A DNA stretch of 13,063 nt from positions 1-13,063 of the forward strand of contig JBLYYQ010000025.1 of NCBI GenBank assembly GCA_048550035.1, given 5' to 3'. A program made the position numbers and the translations under genes. A model generated the notes under the pieces. That model saw only the letters and a list, made by a program, of their open reading frames with translations. It did no database searches and was not told the DNA's origin. Within the stretch, counting starts at the first letter, position 1. The number at the start of each line of letters is the position of its first letter. Positions 7,600 through 13,063 of this stretch are shown here, in pieces. Origin of the DNA: JBLYYQ01 sp048550035. GTDB lineage: Bacteria; Nitrospinota_A; UBA7883; JBLYYQ01.

Positions 7600-9795
7600 G
7601 TGAGTAAAAGTAAATTTGTATCAGTTGCTCTGGCTCGCCCTGTTAAGACTCTTTTTGTTTACGAACTTTTCGATGAGATGATAAGTAAAGCAGAGATTGG
7701 GACCCGTTTGTTAGTTGATTTTCGAAACAGACCAACCATAGGAGTGCTTATCGACTTTACTGGCAAGCCGAATTTCAAAACCAAGCTTGTTTTAGAGATT
7801 ATTGATAAAGAACCATATTTGCCTGACGATATATTCAAGATGAGCTTATTTGCCAGCAAATATTATCACTCTTCGTTAGGAGAATTGCTTAATCTTACCC
7901 CTATTTTTAGTCAGTTAAAGATCGAGAAATTGCTAAAACTTCGAGATCCTAACATTAAAGTAGAAGGAGATAGGCAAGTTCTGGATGTTCAAGCGAAATT
8001 AAGAGAAGAAGGTGGCGAATTAAAGTTAAATAATCTACGAAAAAAGTTAAAAATAGATGCAAAAAAGTTAGATAAATTGATCAAAAGTGATCTAGGTCAG
8101 CAACTATTTAGCATAAGAGATGTTGTTACTCATTCAGAGCAATCTTACTCTATAAATAGCAAAAAAGAGCCGATAGTAAATAATATTAGGAAGATCAAGC
8201 TAAGTACTATTCAGCAAGAGGCAGTGGAGATAATATCAGCTGATATGAAAAGTGAGAAGTTTCAAGCGACACTCCTTTTTGGTCCCACAGGTTCAGGCAA
8301 GACAGAGATCTATGCAAAACTAAGTAGTGCAGTATTAGCCACGAATTCTTCTGTCCTAATTTTAGCGCCAGAGATAGCAATAGCGGAGCATATACAGTCA
8401 ATTCTAACAAGAAGAGTTTCTGCTCCTGTTTTGATATATCATTCAGATTTGACAAAGAAAGAGAGGTTGCAAGTCCTGAATCTGGCAAAGAATGAGCCTG
8501 TTGTACTAGTCGGAGCAAGGTCGGCACTATTTTTGCCAGTTCATAATTTAAAGTTAATTGTTGTTGATGAAGAGCATGATTCAAGTTTCAAACAAGAGGT
8601 TACTCCTATTTACAACGGCAAAGATTTAGCCATTAAGCGTGCTGCCCTTTTGAATATTCAGGTACTGCTAGGATCTGCGACCCCATCAATAGAGAGTTAT
8701 TATAATACGACAATAGGTAAGTATAAGTTAATCAAACTTAAGGCGGACGATCAATACTCTGCCAAAAAGACGATTGAGCTAGTAACGATAGAGGATCAAC
8801 AACTTTTTTCGACTCAACTAGAATCTGAGATAAGAAGTAGGCTTGAGAAGAATGAGCAGACGATGTTATTGATTAATCGGAGAGGTAGCTTAAGATATCT
8901 TTACTGTAAACAGTGCTTTGTGTTAGCAAACTGCCGTAATTGTTCTGTTGCGTTAGTCTATTACAGTGCTAAAGGTGAGTTCAGATGTAATTTTTGTGAG
9001 TACAAGCAAGGTAGTGATCTTATTTGTGGGGAGTGTGGGTCGGAAAATTTCAGCTTTAAAAAGATAGGTACCGAAAAGGTTGAAGAAGAGCTCAAGCGTC
9101 GATTTAGATCGGCAAAGATTGAAAGATTAGATCGAGATATCACAAGTAAGAAAGGGCTACGAGCAGCGATATTAGAGAAGATGAAAAATAGAGAGATCGA
9201 TATTCTTGTCGGAACTGAAATGATAGCGAAAGGTCATGATATTCAAGGATTGACATTAGCCGGAGCGTTGCTAGCAGACGAAATTCTTGCTGTCCCAGAT
9301 TTTAGATCCAGGGAGAAGAGTTTTCAACTATTCTCACAGTTAGCAGGTAGAGTTGGGCGAGGTCAGTTAGCAGGGAAAGTGATTATTCAGAGTCGAAGCA
9401 ATGACCAAAAATTACTTGAATTGGTTAAGAATGATGATTACGAACAGTTTTATAATCAAGAAATAGTAATCAGGAAAAGTAGTAATTTCCCTCCATTTAG
9501 TAGATTGGCAGTATTGAAAATAGTTGCAAATAGTCAAAAATCTGGTCAAGAGTATATAAATCGTATATCAGGCATTATATCAGCCTATAATAGTAAAGGA
9601 GATCTACTGATATTAGGTCCTGTAGAAGCGTTGACATTTAAGATTCGTAATAGATACAACTGGCGATTATTACTCATTTCTTCATCACGAAGAGAGTTAT
9701 CAACTGAAATAAGAACGGTATTGAAACTGCTGGAATCTCCAATTAGTGATAAGATACAGATAACAATTGATGTAGATCCGTTAACAATTAACTAG
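7600..9795 (+). CDS. priA: Primosomal protein N', replication-restart helicase PriA
   Basis: PriA is a superfamily 2 helicase with 3'-to-5' polarity that recognises stalled forks and starts reloading of the replicative helicase. The 731 residues match the family length. The N-terminal DNA-binding region (about 1-110) precedes a helicase core. Visible core motifs are Walker A GPTGSGKT (228-235), DEEH (323-326), GSATPS (358-363), GTEMIAKGHD (538-547) and QLAGRVGRG (580-588). The inserted zinc-binding domain has all eight cysteines (436, 439, 445, 448, 463, 466, 476, 479). The start is GTG, with AAAGGA (7583-7588) upstream at a slightly long 11-base spacing. It is divergent from thrC. I could not identify a clear promoter for it in the 97-base shared gap. 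No obvious terminator follows, so its transcript may run into the str block. Confidence 0.98.
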   Translation: MSKSKFVSVALARPVKTLFVYELFDEMISKAEIGTRLLVDFRNRPTIGVLIDFTGKPNFKTKLVLEIIDKEPYLPDDIFKMSLFASKYYHSSLGELLNLTPIFSQLKIEKLLKLRDPNIKVEGDRQVLDVQAKLREEGGELKLNNLRKKLKIDAKKLDKLIKSDLGQQLFSIRDVVTHSEQSYSINSKKEPIVNNIRKIKLSTIQQEAVEIISADMKSEKFQATLLFGPTGSGKTEIYAKLSSAVLATNSSVLILAPEIAIAEHIQSILTRRVSAPVLIYHSDLTKKERLQVLNLAKNEPVVLVGARSALFLPVHNLKLIVVDEEHDSSFKQEVTPIYNGKDLAIKRAALLNIQVLLGSATPSIESYYNTTIGKYKLIKLKADDQYSAKKTIELVTIEDQQLFSTQLESEIRSRLEKNEQTMLLINRRGSLRYLYCKQCFVLANCRNCSVALVYYSAKGEFRCNFCEYKQGSDLICGECGSENFSFKKIGTEKVEEELKRRFRSAKIERLDRDITSKKGLRAAILEKMKNREIDILVGTEMIAKGHDIQGLTLAGALLADEILAVPDFRSREKSFQLFSQLAGRVGRGQLAGKVIIQSRSNDQKLLELVKNDDYEQFYNQEIVIRKSSNFPPFSRLAVLKIVANSQKSGQEYINRISGIISAYNSKGDLLILGPVEALTFKIRNRYNWRLLLISSSRRELSTEIRTVLKLLESPISDKIQITIDVDPLTIN

Positions 9796-9798
9796 CTT

Positions 9799-9861
9799 AA
9801 AAATTAAAAAGTGTAGAAAAATTAAAAAAGCTTGACAGTCTAGTGCCAATTTGGATAGACT
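9799..9861 (+). promoter_or_regulatory. Strong promoter with A-tract upstream element driving the str operon
   Basis: TTGACA (9832-9837, perfect -35) is followed by an 18-base spacer and TAGACT (9856-9861, 4 of 6 with the key first, second and last bases). Just upstream are four A-tracts (9799-9803, 9806-9810, 9817-9821, 9824-9829), resembling an UP element or curved DNA. The start would be near 9868, leaving a leader of about 64 bases before rpsL. The bases after the -10 box (ACCTCC) are GC-rich for this sequence, a feature often linked to stringent control of ribosomal promoters. That regulatory reading is inference. Confidence 0.72.
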
Positions 9862-9931
9862 ACCTCCTTTGAAAATATTACGCACAAACAGGTGCAAATC
9901 AGTTAACTTAAGTAAGGGAAAAGAGAAACGA

Positions 9932-10312
9932 GTGCCAACGATAAATCAGCTAATAAGAAAAGGCCGAACGAAGCAGATACGGAAGTCAAAAAGTCCTGCT
10001 TTGAAGAGTTCCCCGCAGAAGCGAGGAGTATGTGTTAGAGTATATACATCGACTCCAAAGAAACCAAATTCAGCACTAAGGAAAGTTGCACGAGTACGAC
10101 TAACGAATAAGTATGAAGTTACAACCTATATTCCTGGAGTAGGGCACAATCTACAAGAGCATGCAATAGTGTTAATAAGAGGAGGTCGAGTTAAGGATTT
10201 ACCAGGTGTCAGATATCATGTTGTACGAGGTGCATTAGATACATTAGGTGTTGAATCTCGCAGGCAGGGTAGATCAAAATATGGTGTAAAAAGACCAAAG
10301 GTTACAAATTAA
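9932..10312 (+). CDS. rpsL: 30S ribosomal protein S12
   Basis: Ribosomal protein S12 sits in the decoding centre of the small subunit and governs accuracy and streptomycin response. I choose the GTG at 9932, giving 126 residues beginning MPTINQLIRKG, which is the conserved start. The frame is open further upstream (a TTG at 9851), but that would start inside the predicted promoter. AAGGGAA (9914-9920) and AGAG (9922-9925) offer ribosome-binding sequence. The lysines whose mutation gives streptomycin resistance appear wild-type (TPKKPNSALRK and GGRVKDLPGVRYH), including the aspartate that is often methylthiolated. It is the first gene of rpsL-rpsG-fusA-tuf, with 20 bases to rpsG. Confidence 0.98.
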   Translation: MPTINQLIRKGRTKQIRKSKSPALKSSPQKRGVCVRVYTSTPKKPNSALRKVARVRLTNKYEVTTYIPGVGHNLQEHAIVLIRGGRVKDLPGVRYHVVRGALDTLGVESRRQGRSKYGVKRPKVTN

Positions 10313-10332
10313 CAAGTTTTTAGAGTAGATAT

Positions 10333-10803
10333 ATGCCAAGACGACGAGAAATTCCCAAAAGAGTAATAAACCCAGACCCTAAATATGATAGCGTTTCATT
10401 ATCAGGTTTTATGAATGTAGTGATGAAGAAGGGTAAGAAATCTCTAGCAGAGAGGTTAGTATATAAAGCATTAAATATAGTAGAGCTAAAGACAAAGAAA
10501 GATCCGATCGAAGTCTTCACAAAGGCGATGGAGAATGTTAAACCAAGCTTAGAGGTAAAATCTAGGCGAGTAGGTGGTTCAACCTATCAAGTCCCAATGG
10601 AGGTTGGAACTCGGCGTCGATCAGCTTTAGCGATTCGATGGATAATTAGTTCCGCACGGAAACGGAGTGAGCGTGGATTTGAGAATAAATTATCAGGCGA
10701 ACTTATAGATGCATTCAATAAATCAGGTGCGTCGGTAAGAAAAAAAGAAGAGAGCCATAAGATGGCTGAAGCCAACAAAGCTTTTTCTCATTACAGATGG
10801 TAG
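10333..10803 (+). CDS. rpsG: 30S ribosomal protein S7
   Basis: S7 is a primary 16S rRNA-binding protein that nucleates assembly of the 30S head and lies near the exit site. At 156 residues it has the usual length and conserved text: MPRRREIPKR at the start, FMNVVMKKGKKSLAE in the first helices, RRVGGSTYQVPMEV in the beta hairpin, and a C-terminus ending HKMAEANKAFSHYRW. The ATG has a modest AGAG ribosome-binding site (10322-10325) seven bases upstream. It lies 20 bases after rpsL and 25 before fusA, fitting one operon. In E. coli S7 represses translation of this operon; whether that holds here cannot be read from the sequence. Confidence 0.98.
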   Translation: MPRRREIPKRVINPDPKYDSVSLSGFMNVVMKKGKKSLAERLVYKALNIVELKTKKDPIEVFTKAMENVKPSLEVKSRRVGGSTYQVPMEVGTRRRSALAIRWIISSARKRSERGFENKLSGELIDAFNKSGASVRKKEESHKMAEANKAFSHYRW

Positions 10804-10828
10804 TAGTAAATTAAATAGGATTTGAAAA

Positions 10829-11551
10829 GTGTCACGTAAATCATCATTAGAAAAATTGCGCAATATAGGTATCATGGCGCATATTGATGCCGGTAAAACG
10901 ACTACCACAGAGCGGGTATTATTTTATACAGGTATCACCCATAAGATTGGTGAAGTTCATGAAGGAACGGCAGTCATGGACTATATGGAGCAAGAGCAAG
11001 AGCGCGGAATCACGATTACTTCTGCGGCAACATCATGTAAATGGAATGACTATAATATAAATATAATAGATACCCCAGGTCATGTTGATTTTACAGTAGA
11101 AGTTGAGCGTTCATTGAGAGTGCTAGATGGAGCGGTGGGAGTTTTTTGTGCAGTCGGAGGAGTGGAGCCGCAATCAGAGACTGTATGGCGTCAGGCAGAT
11201 AAATACAAAGTTCCCCGCATTGCATTTGTAAACAAGATGGATCGTGTTGGAGCAGACTATTTTGAAGTGGTTAATCAGGTTAGAGAGAAGCTAGGGCATA
11301 ATGCAGTTGCAATGCATGTTCCAATAGGATCTGAGGATAATTTCAGAGGCTTCGTAGATCTTCTAGCTATGAAGTCAGTAATCTGTACAAGTGGTGACCT
11401 TCTAAACTCTACGTATGAGATTCAGCCGATAGCAGCCGATCTGCTCGATCAATCTGTGGCTCTGCGGGAGAAATTGGTTGAAGCAGTTTCTGAGACCGAT
11501 GATAAATTGATGGAGAAGTATTTAGATGGTGGCGAAATAAATAACGACTGA
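10829..11551 (+). CDS. fusA: Elongation factor G, N-terminal fragment (frameshifted fusA)
   Basis: This is the first third of EF-G, the GTPase that drives translocation on the ribosome. A GTG start (10829) with AGGA eight bases upstream opens a frame with the GTPase motifs AHIDAGKTT (17-25), the switch I region around QERGITITSAATS, DTPGH (81-85) and NKMD (135-138). The frame ends prematurely at TGA (11549-11551) after 240 residues, inside the G' part of the GTPase domain and before the last nucleotide-binding motif (SAF). The cause is a 4-bp duplication at 11535-11542. Up to residue 237 (GGEI) the protein is normal; the last three residues (NND) come from the shifted reading. As it stands the fragment could not form a complete nucleotide pocket. 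It and the next entry are one broken gene spanning 10829-12932. Confidence 0.95.
   Translation: MSRKSSLEKLRNIGIMAHIDAGKTTTTERVLFYTGITHKIGEVHEGTAVMDYMEQEQERGITITSAATSCKWNDYNINIIDTPGHVDFTVEVERSLRVLDGAVGVFCAVGGVEPQSETVWRQADKYKVPRIAFVNKMDRVGADYFEVVNQVREKLGHNAVAMHVPIGSEDNFRGFVDLLAMKSVICTSGDLLNSTYEIQPIAADLLDQSVALREKLVEAVSETDDKLMEKYLDGGEINND
11535..11542 (+). repeat. 4-bp tandem duplication (AAAT x2) that breaks fusA
   Basis: The sequence GGCGAAATAAATAACGACT contains AAAT twice in tandem. Deleting one copy gives GGC GAA ATA ACG ACT GAA, read G-E-I-T-T-E, which joins the two EF-G frames. The restored segment YLDGGEITTEELKKGL lines up residue for residue with E. coli YLGGEELTEAEIKGAL (recalled from memory). 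The duplication shifts translation to a TGA at 11549 and also creates a TAA (11538-11540) in the downstream frame. Confidence 0.9.
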
Positions 11552-12932
11552 AGAGCTCAAGAAAGGGTTGCGAAGTGCAGTCCTTCGTATGAAGGTAATT
11601 CCAGTTTTTTGCGGGTCAGCCTTTAAGAATAAAGGGGTTCAAGCACTGCTAGATGCTGTAATAGACTATATGCCATCGCCATTAGATGTCCCACCTATCA
11701 AGGGGGTTATGAAAGATGACCCTAGCAAGGAAGTGGAGTGTAAAGCAGATGATTCAGAACCATTTTCAGCATTAGCATTCAAGATCATAGCAGATCCATT
11801 TGTTGGTCAACTCTGCTTTGTACGAGTCTATTCAGGAGAGCTAAAAGCAGGCTCAACAGTTATTAATACAACAAAAGATAAAAAAGAGCGTGTTGGCAGG
11901 ATATTAAAGATGCATGCAAATAAACGTGAGGACTTAAAGGAGATTCGAACAGGTGACATTGCTGCATGTGTTGGTTTAAAAGATACAACGACCGGTGATA
12001 CAATTTGTCTAGAAAAGAATCTTATAGTTTTAGAATCGATGACCTTTCCAGAACCTGTGATTTCTGTTGCAATAGAGCCTAAGAGTAAAGCGGAGAGCGA
12101 GAAACTTTCAGATGGATTAGGTAAATTATCGCGTGAGGATCCAACATTCAAAGTAAGTGTAGATCATGAGACATCACAAACAATTATTGCAGGAATGGGA
12201 GAGCTTCATCTAGATATATTGGTAGATAGATTGCGCCGTGAATTTTCAGTTGACGCAAATGTTTCAAAACCGATGGTTGCATATCGAGAGACGATAAAGA
12301 AACATGTAACTGCCGAAGGAAAATTTGTTCGACAATCAGGTGGTCGAGGTCAATATGGACATGTTATTATTGAGGCAGAGCCACAAGAGGCAGGAAAAGG
12401 GTATGAATTTGTAAATAAGATTGTTGGAGGTTCTATCCCTAAAGAGTACATTCCTGCGGTTGACAAAGGGATAAAGGAAGCATTAGAATCAGGTGTGATA
12501 GCGGGCTACCCACTTGTAGATGTAAAAGTAACCTTAAAAGATGGCTCATTTCATGAGGTGGATTCATCAGAGATGTCATTTAAGGTTGCAGGTTCAATGG
12601 CAATCAAGAGTGCAGTGAAGAGTGCGAATCCAATAATTTTAGAGCCAATTATGATTGTGGAGGTAGTAACTCCTGAGCAATATATGGGTGATGTTATGGG
12701 CGATTTGAATTCAAGAAGAGGCCGTGTTTTGAGCATGGAAGAGCGTGGGAATGCGAAGGTAATAAAGGTAGATGTCCCACTTTCTGGGATGTTTGGATAT
12801 GCAACTGATGTACGTTCACTTTCGCAAGGAAGAGCAACCTACACGATGCAATTTGGACATTACATGGAGGTTCCTAAAACGATTGCAGATGAAATAATTG
12901 CAAAATGTTCAGGGAAACAGTCAGATTCTTGA
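11541..12932 (+). CDS. fusA: Elongation factor G, C-terminal fragment (frameshifted fusA)
   Basis: This is the rest of EF-G, in the frame that opens after the TAA at 11538-11540. It begins with TTEELKKGLR and carries the last GTPase motif CGSAFKNKG, the beta-barrel domain II, domain III, domain IV (including GGRGQYGHV) and domain V, ending at TGA (12930-12932). The first usable start codon in this frame is a TTG at 11568, giving 454 residues; I see no good ribosome-binding site there, so independent translation is doubtful. With the 4-bp duplication removed, 10829-12932 becomes 2100 bases and encodes 699 residues, the normal EF-G length. Apart from the junction there is no sign of decay: conserved residues look intact and there are no other stops. 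That argues for a very recent mutation or an artefact. Confidence 0.95.
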   Translation: MTTEELKKGLRSAVLRMKVIPVFCGSAFKNKGVQALLDAVIDYMPSPLDVPPIKGVMKDDPSKEVECKADDSEPFSALAFKIIADPFVGQLCFVRVYSGELKAGSTVINTTKDKKERVGRILKMHANKREDLKEIRTGDIAACVGLKDTTTGDTICLEKNLIVLESMTFPEPVISVAIEPKSKAESEKLSDGLGKLSREDPTFKVSVDHETSQTIIAGMGELHLDILVDRLRREFSVDANVSKPMVAYRETIKKHVTAEGKFVRQSGGRGQYGHVIIEAEPQEAGKGYEFVNKIVGGSIPKEYIPAVDKGIKEALESGVIAGYPLVDVKVTLKDGSFHEVDSSEMSFKVAGSMAIKSAVKSANPIILEPIMIVEVVTPEQYMGDVMGDLNSRRGRVLSMEERGNAKVIKVDVPLSGMFGYATDVRSLSQGRATYTMQFGHYMEVPKTIADEIIAKCSGKQSDS

Positions 12933-12991
12933 TTATAATGATGATTAAAGTTTAAATTTTAATTTGCAATAGAGGCGAAAAGGAATAGGAA

Positions 12992-13063
12992 ATGGCGAAA
13001 GAGAAATTTGAGAGGTCAAAACCGCATATAAACATAGGTACGATAGGACATGTTGATCATGGG
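12992..13063 (+). CDS. tuf: Elongation factor Tu, first 24 codons (runs off window)
   Basis: EF-Tu delivers aminoacyl-tRNA to the ribosome as a GTP complex. The visible residues MAKEKFERSKPHINIG followed by TIGHVDHG are the canonical start of EF-Tu, ending within the P-loop (GHVDHGKT). The ATG is preceded by AAGGAA (12980-12985) at a six-base spacing. It lies 59 bases after the fusA stop, in the usual fourth position of the str operon. The gene continues beyond the window end. Confidence 0.96.
   Translation, partial: MAKEKFERSKPHINIGTIGHVDHG

Noticed and set aside
8207..8584. 125-residue open frame on the - strand inside priA
   Set aside because: It lies fully opposite the PriA helicase core, has no family resemblance and has no ribosome-binding signal I can see. 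It is a shadow of priA.
9882..9895. Small hairpin GCAC-AAACAG-GTGC in the rpsL leader, considered as a regulatory RNA element
   Set aside because: A 4-bp stem is too short to support a structure or a ribosomal-protein binding site.
9851..9931. N-terminal extension of S12 from a TTG at 9851
   Set aside because: The extra residues are not part of S12, and the TTG lies within the predicted -10 region. The GTG at 9932 gives the conserved MPTINQLIRKG start.
11828..12151. 107-residue open frame on the - strand inside fusA
   Set aside because: It is antisense to conserved EF-G domain II/III coding sequence and has no recognisable features.

Overview
This window is an ordinary-looking piece of bacterial chromosome. 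It is AT-rich, densely packed with genes, and likely proteobacterial. The RpoC tail carries a large SI3-type insertion in its trigger loop, and the phrase GGLPRVAELFEARKP plus the EF-Tu start MAKEKFERSKPHINIG look most like the old 'Deltaproteobacteria' assemblage to me. That placement is from memory of family sequences and is tentative. Amino-acid synthesis genes and an LPS-core-type heptosyltransferase suggest a Gram-negative cell with real biosynthetic capacity.

Layout from left to right. Positions 1-1961 hold the 3' part of rpoC, closed by a strong intrinsic terminator (1982-2017). Positions 2032-3789 hold a ClC-family anion channel/transporter with two C-terminal CBS domains on the + strand. 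Four genes follow on the - strand, transcribed right to left: thrC (7502-6168), hisB (6039-5449), hisH (5430-4789) and a waaF-like heptosyltransferase (4770-3799). thrC has a near-consensus sigma-70 promoter. priA (7600-9795) diverges from thrC on the + strand. After a strong promoter with an A-tract upstream element (9799-9861), the str block runs rpsL, rpsG, fusA and the first 24 codons of tuf, where the window ends.

The main functional theme is transcription and translation (RpoC, S12, S7, EF-G, EF-Tu). Replication restart (PriA), threonine and histidine synthesis, an LPS sugar transferase and an anion channel sit between the two halves of a locus that in many bacteria is one continuous rpoBC-rpsL-rpsG-fusA-tuf block.

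The most notable anomaly is in fusA. A 4-bp tandem duplication (AAAT twice, 11535-11542) breaks the reading frame inside the GTPase domain of EF-G. Removing one copy restores a 699-residue protein that aligns with E. coli EF-G without gaps at the junction, as recalled from memory. Because EF-G is essential, this is either an assembly or sequencing artefact, a subpopulation mutation, a gene backed up by another copy, or (less likely) recoding. Other points of note are degenerate anion-filter and proton-path residues in the ClC protein and a perfect 14-bp palindrome overlapping the thrC -35 box. I see no mobile element, CRISPR array, tRNA, rRNA or convincing novel system here. No intergenic gap exceeds 140 bases.
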